From positions 2,976,001 through 3,040,000 of the forward strand of contig NC_085068.1 of NCBI RefSeq assembly GCF_963662255.1: DNA of 64,000 bases. The letters are read 5' to 3'. Below the pieces are notes generated by a model. That model saw only the letters and a list, made by a program, of their open reading frames with translations, was not told the DNA's origin and did no database searches. Shown in pieces: positions 36,001-46,351 of the stretch. This DNA comes from Cinclus cinclus. Its lineage: Eukaryota; Chordata; Aves; Passeriformes; Cinclidae. The first letter of the stretch is position 1; each line of letters starts with the position of its first letter. A program made the translations under genes and the position numbers.

Positions 36001-39000
36001 TTACAGTCAGAGTGCAGCCATGTTTCTTAGATAACACAGTTACAATTCACTGAAGAGTGATCTTTAAAGGAATGGAGCATTTCCTTCATCTTTATTTGTT
36101 TTTTTTTTATTTATTCATTTATTTGCACAGAGCTTGATTGTCTTAACCCAAAAAATAACAGCCAATATGAGTTTTGAGTTCGGCTTCACTGGCATGAAGA
36201 ATAAGCTTATGGGTCTGCTTTACTGTGGTCTGTAGATATTAATCCCAAATGTCAGTTTTTCTTAAACTGGCATTTATTATTATTTTTTATTTATTATTTA
36301 TAATTTTTTTAATCCTGTGGCACTGTCTCCTCTCTGCTTTCCAAATCTGTGTCAGCTCTCGGTCTTCAGGTTTGTGCCCTGGACATGAAGCCATTTTCAT
36401 GTAAGGAATAGTATGTTTTCAGGTTCCTTAGGGTCATTGCTATTCCAGTTTAAAATATTGGCAGAATTAAATGAAAAAAATGCATAAATAAATCCAAAGT
36501 AACTCAGTAAGCCACCAGCATTTAACAATCTGGGAATTCACTTTGTCTCACGAAGTTTCAGCATAAGCCAGCAGAGTTTTCTGCAGTTTGTGACGGCATC
36601 TCCACAGCCAGATATCAGCTCTCCATAGGTGTGTGTGCCCTTTCCTGGCTCTCACAGCTGGCCAGGTGTCTCACCTGTAGATGGTGTATTCATTGGGCAC
36701 CCCTGAGGCAGGGTCAGAGCCGTTCTTCTTGCCCAAGTTGCCCGTCCAGAGCACGGTGTCGTTGTAGATGACGATGGCTGACATGGCCGGCAGGCCCGAG
36801 CTGTGCATCCTCTGCCGCAGCATCTGATCCACCTGGGGAAGGCAGGGAAACCATCAGCTTCCAAAGGAAGGGTCTTACAGTGCATCCAGTCTGTCCCAGG
36901 CCATAGAAGGCCCAGTCAGAGCAATGCTGCAGTATTTCCTCAGAGCACATGGAGCCTGCCAGAATTTCAGGCAGTGCTAAAATGTCAGATCTGTCCCATA
37001 CTGAGGATTTAAGGTCAGTGTATCACACCCTCTTCCAGTCAGATGCAGGTCTTCCTACCCTTCCACTTCCTCTTCTCCTTCTCTTCCTCTCCCTCTCCCT
37101 CTCCACTCTCTTCCCCAGAGTTATGTACAAGCATTTTTTTAAATTTTTAAACAGGAGTGTGAGGAAAGCCGCAAAGGAAGAGAAAGGAGCTGGCATTGGC
37201 TGATGAATTGGAGCCAGAGAGAACCTGAGCCAGGTACTCTCCAGGGCATGAGGGCTGCCTAATAGTGGAGCAGATGCCAAGAACCATTATTTTTTGCTGG
37301 TGGAAGCTCACCAGACCTTCTGATGGACAAGTGATGATGTTTGCCCATCCCAGCTCACCCTCTGGTCAAAAGAATTGCTCCCTGACCTGTTCACTGAAGG
37401 AGTTTTACACATCCATTTCTGGGTTTGCATGTTCAACTCCCCACCTCCTTCCCCATGGATGTTCAGTGGCAAAATCCTCCATGTTCCCTGTACCCCTGGA
37501 GAAAAGCAGCCAGGAGCTGTGTGTTCCTCTGGTCCCTCCTCCCCACAGACCTTTTCCAGTGCTTCCTTCAGGATGGGGAGGGGGTGGTCCAGTGGGACTG
37601 GCTCAGGATAGCGGGGACACATCTGCACAGCTTCTGACCTCACTTCCATCACGGATGGATCTGGAAAACAGTTTAGGGTGACACAGGTGACTTCCACAGA
37701 CACATGGACAAACTTGAATCTCACCCAGCAGCCACCACAACCTTTCTTGATTGTGTTGGCCTAAGGGACACTTCTGCATAGGGAAGGGACAGTGCTGAAT
37801 TGTTTCTGTCTTATGTAAAACAGGCACTGTGCCCTGTTATTGCCTATTCCAACATGGGATGGACACGGGATGTACTTCAACCAACTCTACAGCCTGGGAG
37901 AGTAAAGACCTGGGGCTGCAGAAGACTCTGGGGTGCCTGGCAGTGGATTAGCCTGCCTGGAAGGGCCTGCCCATGTTTAGAGGAAAGTCTGAGCTGGGGT
38001 TCAGGAGAACAGTGACAAAGAGTCATCCCTTGTGCATCATAACCTCAGGAACTGGGCCAGGAGTGAGGGCCATGTGAAATCCTGACTAACAGCACAAGGT
38101 AGAGCCCACACCCACTCCATCAGTTGTCTCCTGAATCAGCTGCATCCTCCATGTCCCACACACAGCTTACATTTTTGTGGCCAGAAAAGATCCTTAAACT
38201 CAGAGAGAGATGGGAACTCCCTTTCCTGGAGGCACTATTTTCCCAGCTGATCCCAAGGTATTCATCAATACAGCTACCCTGCTCTCTCAGCTGGGGACAA
38301 AATGCCATTTTCTTGCTTACCAGGTGAACATAAAGCATCAGAAATAGGCATGAGGAGAGAAATGGCACTAGGAAATCTTGGAGATGGACAGGGATGGATA
38401 TACACAGCCTACAGGCAGTCTGGTACTCTGAGAGAAAAATGTGTGGTTTGAAACCTTTTCAGACCTTGGTCTGTGAATACTTCTGGCACCTTCATAGTGG
38501 ATTTCATGCCACCTTTCAGCTACTTAAAACCCTGATCCATTGACACTGTGTGTATTTAATCCTTGTGCATGCAGTGCCCTGAGTGGATCAGTTGAGTTTC
38601 CTACAAACAACAGAGGAGACCATGGAGATGCTCCAAGGATTGGAGCCGTGCTGGGAGAGCTGGGGGTGTTCTGGAGAAGAGAAGGCTCCAGGGAGTCCTG
38701 AGAGCCCCTTCCAGACCCTAAAGGGGCTCCAGGAGAGCTGGAGAGAGACTTGGGACAAGAGATGGAGTGATAAGGACAAGGGGGAATGGCTTCCCACTGC
38801 CAGAGACCAGGGTTAGGTGGGATATTGGGAAGGAATTCCTCCCTGTGAGGGTGCTGAGGTCCTGGCACTGGTTCCCAAAGAAGCTGTGGCTGCCCCTGGA
38901 TCCCTGGAAGTGTGCAAGGCCAGGTTGGATGGGGCTTGGAGCTACCTGGGATAGTGGGAGGTGTCCCTGCCTATGGCAGGGGGTAGCACTGGATGGGCTT

Positions 39001-39604
39001 TAAGGTCCCTCCAGCACAAACCATTCTATGACTCCATAAGTTCTAGTGTGAACCAGTAGGCTTAAACCAGGGCAAAGATTTGGAGAATAACAAAGAAAAC
39101 AAACCTTGAAGCTGAAGCACATGGTAAGGTATAAAAGAACCCCAAACCTGTTTCTAAACTAGAGTAACTAACTGGAGTAACTGGAATAACAACGGGGGGG
39201 GGGGGGGGGGGGGGGGGGGGGAAAGGGCGGGGGGGAGGAACTCAAGAATCTAAAATAAAATGCCTCCTTAGCAGTTAACCAAATCTAGGCAGAATGATGG
39301 AGCTTCTTTGGACACCAGCAGAGTGACTTGGTACCTCCATCAACCCAGCCTTCACCTCCTCTGTGGCCTTGCTTTATTGCTCTCTGGGGAGATCTGTGTT
39401 TGGGGAAGTGTTCTTTGGGGAGAAATGAGAAGAAAGCTTTTATTAGTCTTCCAAGTCTCTGTGCCTCACCATGAGCAAGGTTAAAACCCTCTACTCACTG
39501 GGCTCCACCTTGGGGAGGCTGTACTGCCACAGGAAGCAGCCAGTCATGGCCACGGACAGCAGGAAGAGGAAGAGAACCAAGATGTGGATCCACTTCACCT
39601 CCAT
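29117..39604 (-). CDS. LACTBL1: LACTBL1, beta-lactamase-like serine hydrolase, six coding exons
   Basis: Joining 39604-39499, 37660-37551, 36832-36675, 35301-35054, 32011-31906 and 30095-29117 on the minus strand gives one 568-residue frame with GT..AG introns (phases 1, 0, 2, 1, 2). Residues about 5-26 are a hydrophobic signal anchor with no obvious cleavage site. About 75-420 resemble the class C beta-lactamase / PBP4*-type fold: SVSK at 128-131 fits the SxxK nucleophile motif and YSN at 246-248 fits YxN. KDGDLDGYS near 385 lies where KTG or HTG is expected. The last roughly 150 residues are beta-rich and may form a separate barrel-like domain. In this family the serine attacks amide or ester bonds; the physiological substrate of vertebrate LACTBL1 is unknown to me. 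The topology suggests a type II membrane protein with an extracytosolic catalytic domain. No frameshift or internal stop is seen. The call rests on family motifs and human synteny from memory. Confidence 0.9.
31345..31492 (+). mobile_element. CR1 3' end fragment in LACTBL1 intron 5
   Basis: Forward CR1: TCTAAGGCCAGGTTGGACAG, GGGATAGTGGAAGCTATCC, ending GGATTCTATGATTCCATGA. It is antisense to the gene. Confidence 0.9.
31906..32011 (-). CDS. LACTBL1: LACTBL1 coding exon 5
   Basis: 106 bases after a TGGCACAG acceptor, phase 1 in and phase 2 out (donor GTCAGA). It encodes GLPRRLRSTSLLWKG, then the helix DALTLLKDDILVADPGTR. A Pro-Gly pair followed within a few residues by a Tyr-x-Asn motif is typical of this family; the Tyr-x-Asn lies at the start of exon 6. 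The exon is short, but both splice phases fit its neighbours exactly, which is the main support. Confidence 0.88.
32809..33072 (-). mobile_element. CR1 3' UTR fragment in LACTBL1 intron 4
   Basis: Reverse CR1: AATCATGGATTCACTAAGG, GTTGGAAAAGCCCTCCAAG, AGGATGGTGACTCCACCAC, CTTGAGGCCTTTTCCTC. Confidence 0.85.
35054..35301 (-). CDS. LACTBL1: LACTBL1 coding exon 4: SxxK catalytic motif
   Basis: 248 bases, acceptor CCTAACAG and donor GTAAGG. It opens with IASVSKIFPT, the SxxK motif of penicillin-recognising serine enzymes; serine 128 is the predicted nucleophile and lysine 131 its general base. Next comes LYKMWEEGKVTSLDDPLERY, the helix and loop that follow the motif in class C relatives, and TLRRMASQLSG, equivalent to the 'LTIRHLLTHTSG' type region of the family. 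The final Gly codon is split with exon 5. Confidence 0.92.
35621..35735 (-). mobile_element. CR1 3' end fragment beside the tRNA-like SINE
   Basis: Reverse CR1: ATCACAGAATCATTTAGG, AAAAGACCTTTAAGACCATT. It ends about 5 bp before the tRNA head and is inverted relative to the CR1 tail of that SINE. Confidence 0.8.
35740..35813 (+). tRNA. tRNA-Asn(GTT)-like pseudogene forming the SINE head
   Basis: This is a tRNA cloverleaf at sequence level with anticodon GTT at about 35773-35775. The acceptor and T arms are perfect. The anticodon stem has C-A and A-C mismatches and the D stem one mismatch. No oligo-T Pol III terminator follows; CR1 sequence does. I read it as a retrotransposon head, not a functional tRNA. 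Confidence 0.65.
35740..35897 (+). mobile_element. SINE-like chimera: tRNA-Asn-derived head plus CR1 3' tail
   Basis: 35740-35813 folds as a 74-nt tRNA-like head. The acceptor stem pairs perfectly (GTCCCTG with CAGGGAC), the T stem is intact (GGTGG/CCACC with TTCGAGC loop), and the anticodon loop is CTGTTAA (GTT, Asn). The B box is intact (GGTTCGAGCCC). Two anticodon-stem pairs and one D-stem pair are lost, partly as CpG to CpA changes, so this is a decayed copy rather than a working tRNA gene. A spacer and a CR1 3' end follow (CCTTCCAACTCAAATTATTCAATGGTTCTG). A tRNA promoter head joined to a LINE tail defines a SINE; songbird TguSINE1 has this plan with, as I recall, a tRNA-Ile head. It lies in LACTBL1 intron 3, antisense to the gene. 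Confidence 0.75.
36675..36832 (-). CDS. LACTBL1: LACTBL1 coding exon 3: N-terminal part of the hydrolase domain
   Basis: 158 bases, phase 0 in and phase 2 out, flanked by TTCCCCAG and GTGAGA. It encodes an amphipathic helix (VDQMLRQRMHSSGLPA) and the first beta strands (AIVIYNDTVLWTGNLG), the usual opening of serine beta-lactamase-like domains. It ends in EYTIYR, with the Arg codon split, directly before the nucleophile motif of exon 4. Confidence 0.9.
37551..37660 (-). CDS. LACTBL1: LACTBL1 coding exon 2: stalk / pre-catalytic segment
   Basis: 110 bases, entered in phase 1 after a TTTTCCAG acceptor and left in phase 0 at GAAAAG before GTCTGT. It encodes the Pro-rich linker containing CPRYPEPVPLDHPLP, followed by a helix (ILKEALEK) that runs into the start of the beta-lactamase domain in exon 3. 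Confidence 0.85.
38625..39036 (+). mobile_element. CR1 3' UTR fragment in LACTBL1 intron 1
   Basis: Forward CR1 including the upstream module (GAAGGCTCCAGGGAGTCCTG, AAAGGGGCTCCAGGAGAGCT) and the terminal module, ending AAACCATTCTATGACTCCAT. It is closely similar to the copy at 49570. Confidence 0.9.
39194..39221 (+). repeat. 28-G homopolymer in LACTBL1 intron 1
   Basis: Twenty-eight consecutive G, followed by AAAGGGCGGGGGGGAGG. It lies about 280 bp inside intron 1, so the pre-mRNA carries a C run and the template strand the G run. The exact length is unreliable in assemblies. Confidence 0.9.
39499..39604 (-). CDS. LACTBL1: LACTBL1 coding exon 1: start codon and membrane anchor
   Basis: The ATG at 39604-39602 has a good Kozak context (GCC before, G after). 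It opens 35 codons: a short basic/polar N-terminus (MEVKW), about 20 hydrophobic residues, then a polar stalk. The exon ends with one base of a split Asn codon before GTGAGT. Upstream the frame stays open to a splice acceptor at 39644-39645 (CCCAG), about 13 more codons without a stop or another ATG. A longer N-terminus from an unseen upstream exon therefore cannot be excluded; otherwise 39605-39643 is 5' UTR. Confidence 0.8.
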
Positions 39605-39643
39605 GGCAGTGAGCTTGAGGACACTCCGGCTGCAGGGTGCCTG
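39605..39643 (-). other. LACTBL1: LACTBL1 5' untranslated part of exon 1 (or N-terminal extension)
   Basis: This lies between a splice acceptor (CATTCCCAG, ending at 39644) and the chosen ATG. A second CAG offers an alternative acceptor three bases further in. An acceptor here implies at least one more upstream exon, whose position I cannot fix. Confidence 0.5.
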
Positions 39644-39734
39644 CTGGGAATGGAAGAGGAATGGGAGAGAGAGAGAAAACGCCTGTGTGTGTCAGCTCTG
39701 AGAGAGGCCCCTGTGCTGGAGAATAAAGCTGCTG

Positions 39735-39838
39735 CAGGGACAGGACTTGCCTGGCCTGGTGGAAGTGTCCCTGCTCATGGCAGGGGGTGGAATAGGATGA
39801 GCGTTAAGGTCTCTTCAACCCAACCTATTCTGGGATAA
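39735..39838 (+). mobile_element. CR1 3' end fragment
   Basis: Forward CR1: GGAAGTGTCCCTGCTCATGG, GGATGAGCGTTAAGGTCTC. It lies immediately upstream of LACTBL1 coding exon 1. Confidence 0.8.
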
Positions 39839-42301
39839 TTTCAGTACCGTTGCTGCACCAGGGCAGGGCAGGGCAGAGCAGCCCATGTTGGGGTAACTGG
39901 AAGTAGAAATGCCTTCCTGGCTTTCAGTGAGTCTGTGAGCCATTAACTCTTCTCCCTTTGTTGGTTCTTGTGGAGCATTAACCTCTCCTTCTGCCTTCTC
40001 CTGTTCCTGCAGGTGAAGCTCATCATCCCACCCTGGCAGGAGTCTCAGTTACAGCTCTCACTTCCTCCCTTCTTAACAGCCATGACTTATTCCTGGATAC
40101 CTTTCCAGCCCCTTTTTTCCAGCATCTGTCCATGGCAGCCACCAGCCAGACCATCTGAGCAGATCCAGCTTTTCTAGATGAATGATGGAATTTTTCACTC
40201 TGTTCTGCCCTCACCCTTCTCTGTTGTGCCTGTAATTTCCATTCTATCACGTACCATCTGTAAGTTTGGCATTTACAGATGCCATGTTTTGGGAAACTGC
40301 CTGATATTTGAGTGTGTGCAGCTCTCACAACACTGGAGACCATCCAGGTTGGTGAGAGAACCAGATCAATGTTGAAGAAAAACAAGGAACAGATGACAAA
40401 TGAGGAGGTGCCTGAGCCTGAGCTGTGCTCCTTCACTGCCTGCAGGAGGTCAGGAGGGTGCTTTTGAAAGTTTGGCAATTAATGTTATAAAACATATGGC
40501 CTGCCATTTGCATCCAATATGCTCCACATTCCTAAGCTGTTTCAGGTTGTCTGGACTCACTTGTAGGATAGACAGATTGAAATATTCCCTTTAGATTTCC
40601 ACACAGCCTTTCCCCCCCTGTTTTTGAGATATAGGATAGTTCATGCGAAAGCTGCTGCAAATCGTCTGAGCCTTGTCACTCACAGCCAGGGAATCTGCAG
40701 AGCTTCTCCCAGACTTGCACATGATTCTGTGGATCCAGCTGGGTTTTCCAGCCTTCACTGGAACTCTGGATTGCAGTTCCACTTTGTGCATAATAAAACT
40801 ATATCAGTAACAATATATCATAATTTTTCCCGAAGGCCTTCAGCTTAGTCAGGCATTCCTATAGGAATTTATGAAAGCAGCTTAAGTCAAGTTCTTCCAT
40901 AAAATAATTAAAATTCAAGGATGGCTTAAGACAGTGCAGGTGGCTGCAGACCCACTCACACCTGAGCACTCCAGGTCCGTACTCCAGCCTGTGATGTGTT
41001 TCTAAATAGGGGAATGCCATCCTGATACCAATCCCATTTTTCTTTGGATATACCAACCTCCTTCAGGGCCTTAGCAGGCAGGAGATTCCATCGCTCAAGG
41101 AAAAGCCTGTGCTGAGATCTCCTCAATCCCCTCAGGCTGGCAGGGCTCAGCGTGTATTCAAGGATGCCACCCGGAGCTGTTTTCCTGCAGTGAGGAGTGG
41201 GACAAGGCTCTCTGCTCTGGAGTGGTCATGGGGTGACTTCCTTGGATTTACTCCCATCTTAATAACATTGTCTCCACCAATTTTCAGTTCCTCTGCCCAT
41301 TTTTCTGCCTCTTTCCTCACTACATTGAGAAGCCCTGATTACTGAATCCCAAAGAACAAGGTGAGAAGGCTATTTTCTGGTGTACTCCTCATCTCATGGA
41401 CTCCAGACTCCCTGGGCCACTCACTGAGGACACAAAGATACTGACTTTGAGCTCATCTTTTCATCCAAAGTCATCCTTCAGTCCAAACTCCCCTTTACTT
41501 CATGTGGACCTGTGCTCTGAATGGCTCTTTTTCCTGTGATCCATTGGGAATGCAAAGAAACCCTGACAATACCATGGACTAGAGATATGGATCTCTCCTT
41601 TATTGATGGGACACCAAATACCTGAAAGTGTGAGAAATATTCATTCACCCCAGGAGATGCTCTACCATCCACACTACCTTTCAGGGAAAACACCACTTTT
41701 TCCCTGTACCTGGAAGACTGTCAGGCAAGCAGATGGATAGATTCCTACAAACACTCATCACAATTCCCACTCCAGGACCTGTCTGCTCTCACCTTCCTCT
41801 GGTTTCCCCCTCACTCCGTGTGTCTGTGACTGTCACTGCTCACAGCACAGACACAGCAATGCAGGGGGAGGGGGACACTGAGCACTTAAACACATGCAAA
41901 TGAATGCAAACACATGCAAGAATGAATGCACGCAGCTTCCCATGGGGACACTTTAGCAGTAGGATACATTTTTTCCCCTTGAGCTTTGCAAAATTAGGAT
42001 GGGGAGAAAAACTGGGGATTCCCCATGGACCACCCAGGTCACTATCCTGCCCCACCAGGTCAAGGCACAGCTCAGCAGGGATTAGGGAGAGCCAGAAAGA
42101 CCCCCAGCCCCTCACATACCACCTCCAGCAGCTGCCTCAGTCCCAAAGGCTGTTGTCCCTTGTCCAGGCATGTGAGCACCTCAGCAAGCCCATCCTGGTC
42201 AGCCTGAGCCCTGGGCAGGGGGGAGCAGGAGCCCTCAGCATCTTCCAGAGGCAGCTCTGTGTCACAGGCAGGTGCTGCTCCGTCACCGGCTGGAGCAGCT
42301 G

Positions 42302-42441
42302 GGTTTATCTCCCCAAGAATCCTGCTCCAGGTTTATCTCCCCAAGAATCCTGCTCCAGGTTTATCTCCCCAAGAATCCTGCTCCAGGTTTATCTCCCCAA
42401 GAATCCTGCTCCAGGTTTATCTCCCCAGCAGTCCTGCTCTG
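42302..42441 (+). repeat. 28-bp minisatellite, five copies
   Basis: The first four units (containing TTTATCTCCCCAAGAATCCT) are essentially identical. The fifth differs (CAGCAGTCCTGCTCTG). Because 28 is not a multiple of three, all frames stay open and make spurious proline-rich ORFs. Confidence 0.95.
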
Positions 42442-42633
42442 GGTTTCCCCATCCATTTGGCCCATCTAGGCCCTCCAGAGAGTGCTGCTGATCTCCCCTG
42501 GGAAAGGAGCTTAAGTGATGGGGACAGGATGGCGTTTGCACAGGAAAGTGCCTGAGAGATTGGATGTTAATTCTTCCTAATGCTTCTATGCCATGTGTGT
42601 GAATCACAGCTGAAACCAGGAGGGCTTCACCAT

Positions 42634-42643
42634 CTATTTATAG
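42634..42643 (-). promoter_or_regulatory. Possible TATA box upstream of LACTBL1
   Basis: The minus strand reads CTATAAATAG, a good TATA-box match, about 3 kb upstream of the first coding exon and in the correct orientation. No splice donor for a leader exon can be fixed downstream, and TATA-like words occur by chance. This is only a candidate. Confidence 0.15.
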
Positions 42644-43146
42644 CAGCTTCATCTCCTCCTGACATCTGAACAGGAGGCGATTAAGCAGGAGAGGACCAGT
42701 CCCTGAGTGCCTCCAGCAGCCCTGGGATCTGCTCAAGGGGAGGGGACGTGGGGAGTTAAGCCGGGAGCTCAGGCACTCTCTGGGCTTAATCCTGAACAGC
42801 CTCCCGGAGTTCCCCCACAGTGACAGACAAGGGAGTCATTCCCAGCTCCCAGGCTCACAGGACCGAGATGGAGCTGGGATTTCTCCCCCCTTATCCGCCA
42901 GGATAGTGGGAGGTGCAGGAGGGGATCCTTACCCGCAGCTGTAACCCCTCCATGGCTGCTCAGCAGGCTCTTCTCATCCCTTGTGCTGCTGGTCCCCACA
43001 AATAAAGGGCTTATAAACCCAAGTGCTGGAGAAAACAGAGTTGGTGCAGGAAAAAAAGCAGTCAGAGCAAAGAGGTAACAAAGCCCCAATTAACAAAGCC
43101 CTGCTCAGGTAAGCAGAGCTGCAGGGACAGACTGGCTTTGGATAGG

Positions 43147-43207
43147 GACATGGGGGTTGGAGAGAGGTGACCTTTAAGGTCCCTTCCAACCCAAGCCATT
43201 CTATGAG
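43147..43207 (+). mobile_element. CR1 terminal fragment
   Basis: Only the last 60 bp are present: GAGGTGACCTTTAAGGTCC, CTTCCAACCCAAGCCATTCT. Confidence 0.8.
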
Positions 43208-43912
43208 ACAAACCACAGTAACCACAGAAGTTAAGTCCTCAGCAACACCTTCCCTCTTTCTGCCCCTGGTCTGACAGCATCTTGTGTTTACCCCCAAGCT
43301 CTGGCACTTCCCATTTCCCTTCACCATCCTCACCTCCAAACAAAAGAAACTGAAGTTTTGAGACCTTCAGGTCTCAGACACATTTTCACTGTGGCTCCTC
43401 CACAGGGTCCTTCCAGCCCCCTGCAAGGCTCCTTCGTCTTGTTCCCTCTACACAACCAACAACACCCCTTACCCTTGGGAATCACACCCACAGCCAAGGG
43501 ACTGTGTGACAGGATTGGAAGTGCCAGGCTAATAGCACCATCACCATCTTTCCCACAAAATCTCCCATAAAATTTCCCTCATCCATCTACCTGGCAGCAG
43601 CAATTCAGTCCCCAACACCCCAAAAAGAGCTCTTACCAGCCTTGCTGCTACCTCCGGCTTCCAGCTGAGGAATTTGGGGCTGTCCTGCAGCTGCAGATGT
43701 TAAGAGCATCTGAAGCACTAATCCAGCTGCCAGCCTCTCTGAGTACAGATTAATGGGCCAGGCCTCACCCCTCCACAAGCAGCACAGCATCTGTCCAGGG
43801 ATGCAGCCAGAGGGAGGATTGCTGGTGATTTCCTGGCTCCAGTGACACTGCAGAGTGGAAAATGGGGAGCTGTGGTGTGGGTATCTGTAACATGCTGTGA
43901 GCTGGAAATGAG

Positions 43913-43974
43913 AATATAATATATTATATTATATTATATTATATTATATTATATTATATTATATTATATTATAC
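43913..43974 (+). repeat. Pentanucleotide array (ATATT)n
   Basis: About eleven perfect ATATT units follow a short imperfect AATATAAT lead. An array of this kind is usually length-polymorphic. Confidence 0.95.
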
Positions 43975-44797
43975 TAATGATAAATGCTCTCCAAAGACAA
44001 GGGCGTGGTTATGTACCCAGTCCTATTCCAGCTCCAGGGGCATGGTACACCTCAGGGGACCTTCCCATCCCATTCCTTCTTCAGATCTTCGCAGGTAGGG
44101 GCATTCTCCTCAGTACCATGCTTTCATTCCAGTATCTCCAATAGCAGGCCAGAATCTGGCAGTGCCCAAAATATCCAGTGGAGCCTGTGTAGCCACGTGC
44201 CTGTACCCCAGAGCTGTGCCCAAGTTCTGGTGAATGGGGCTGCCAACGACCTCCTGGCTGATTAGAGTGGATCAGGCTCCTCATGGTTATATTGCTCCCC
44301 ATTTCTGGGAACTCTGATTTCCTTCTGTCCCTGCTACCAGTGCTCTTTATGGTGGCTTCATGCCCAGTTATCCCACAGGTACCAACAATCCCTTTGGCCT
44401 GGGAACCCAGTCAATGCCTCAGAAATGTGAGTCTGTGAGTCTGTGATGTCAAAGGTCCCCTGTGGTGGCCACTGCTCTGCTGAGGCTCCATCTCTGGTTA
44501 CAAATGAACAGTCTCCTCCATGTGAAATATCTGTGTGCTTTTTTTGATAGACCTGCAGTGCCAAAGATTCTCTTCCCAATTTTGTAGTACCTCGGGTTAA
44601 AGGCATCCCTTTCTCAGTGCTGGGTCTATTTTCTCATAATTTTCTGGAACTAAGAGGGATTTAAATCCTATTCTATGCCTATTCTATGGGGAAGCAGCAG
44701 GAGAGGGGTTCAACTCCCCCAGCCCCCAGCATAGAGAAACTCACTCCAGTATTTTCACCAAATCTACGGATGGAATTTCAGCACTCATCCTTCCGTG

Positions 44798-45195
44798 CCT
44801 TGGTCCTGGTTTTGACTAGGACAGAGTTAATTTTTACAGTAGCTTGGAAGGGGCATGACCTGAAGGTTGTTCTGTACCACCTCATGGAATTGCTGGGAGC
44901 AGGGAAAGGGACTCTTCTGGGAGAAGGGGAAAAGGGGTCCCTTGCAGTTGAGGAAATTGTCTTTGGGTATTGTGTATTATTGGGTGGTTTTTTTCCAAGT
45001 GAATAGTTTCTAACACCCTTTGTCTTTACTATTGTTTCTGTTACTGTTAATTTTCTTATCTCATCGCTGTTTCCAGTAAATTGTTCTTATCTCAACCTGC
45101 CATCTTTATCTTTCATACCTTCAACTGTCCTCTTCAGTCACAGGTGGAGGGGGAGAGGGAAGCAAGGGGCAGAATGGGAGCACTAAATTGGAGAA
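44798..45195 (+). mobile_element. Endogenous retrovirus LTR fragment, plus sense
   Basis: It opens with TGGTCCTGGTTTTGACTAGG and GACAGAGTTAATTTTTACAG, and near the end has AGTAAATTGTTCTTATCTCA, words I recognise from passerine ERV LTRs. No internal retroviral frame adjoins it. Confidence 0.6.
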
Positions 45196-46305
45196 TTTAA
45201 TTTCTAAATGCCACAGTCTCCCATGCCAAAGGTCCCAGGGGAACTCACATGTTGCTGGTAATGGATCTTTGGAGATGAAAGGATTCAAAGATGTGGTCTT
45301 GGGTCCCACCTGAGATGTCAAAGTGCTAAAAAAGTTTAGTCACCCTTGACTTTCTGCAGCAAAGTCTCAGACATCCTATTCCAGAAAAAAGAAAAAAGAA
45401 GAAAAATAAATATTTGAGTGCTACAGCAATGGGAGCAGCTTGGGCTGGATGTCTCTGCAGAGGAACCCTGAAAAAAGAGATCCCTGGGCTTTTCTACCCT
45501 CACAGTGTGTGCACGTGCTCTTCATGCCTCCAGGGGTGATTTTTGGTCTGGGGTCTTCTAACACCTTGTTGGACTCTTTCTGTCTCCATGCACACAGGCC
45601 ATTGACTTCTCTTATCTCGTGAGTTGTGGCTTCCACTGATGGCTGGAGCCTCCTTATCTCCTGCTCTGTGCCTCCTGAGCACTGGCAGAGCCAGCAGAGC
45701 TTAGGAGCCCAAGACCTTCCTGATTTAGGGAAAGCATTGCCCGGCAGCACCTCAAATGTCAGTGTGTTATCAGCATTATTCTCCTACTGCATTCAATACA
45801 CAGCTCTGTATACAGCTACAAGGAAAATTACTGGGAAAATGAACTCCGTTCCACCCAAAAGCACATCTGGGTGAGAGTTCAAAGCTTGTGACTTGAGGCT
45901 TCTGCAAATCCAGCTACTCAGACTAAGAAATGAAAGCTAAGCAAGCAGCTAAACCACACAATATAATACCTCTGAGTGATTTATTCTGATTTAAAATTTG
46001 CTTCTTAAGCCAACAACTGATATTTCTCAGCCCATCCTTGGGAGGCCTGAGAGTCTCCACTGAATGGTTTTCCACTGGGTCCCAGCTTAGAGAAACCTGA
46101 GAAGGGTTGTAGGAAGATGTTGTGGTTTCCAGAGCAGCCTCTCCCTCTTCTCCCAGGGCATCCCTGTGACCCAGGGAGCTACAGCCAGGAGGGAACATCA
46201 AACAGGCAATGCAGCCAAAGGATTTTGTGTTTCATAACACCAAAGGGCTGTGAAGATCAATCCGTGGAATAGCTCTGACCAGGAATCAGTGGGATAGGGA
46301 ATGAC

Positions 46306-46351
46306 CAAAACAAACAAACAAACAAACAAACAAACAAACAAACAAACAAAC
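46306..46351 (+). repeat. Tetranucleotide array (CAAA)n
   Basis: About eleven units of CAAA. On the minus strand it reads as a Phe-Val-Cys-Leu repeat frame, which is not a gene. Confidence 0.95.

Larger units (their letters stand above)
39839..44797. other. LACTBL1 upstream flank, no further gene recognised
   Basis: Holds the 28-bp minisatellite, a CR1 stub, the ATATT array and a possible TATA box. Several pyrimidine-tract plus AG sites suggest that non-coding leader exons could be hidden here, but none can be supported. 39839-42300 looks unique and non-coding. Confidence 0.5.

Noticed and set aside
42259..42555. Repeated LPKNPAPGLSPQ-type frame
   Set aside because: A by-product of the 28-bp minisatellite; all three frames are open.
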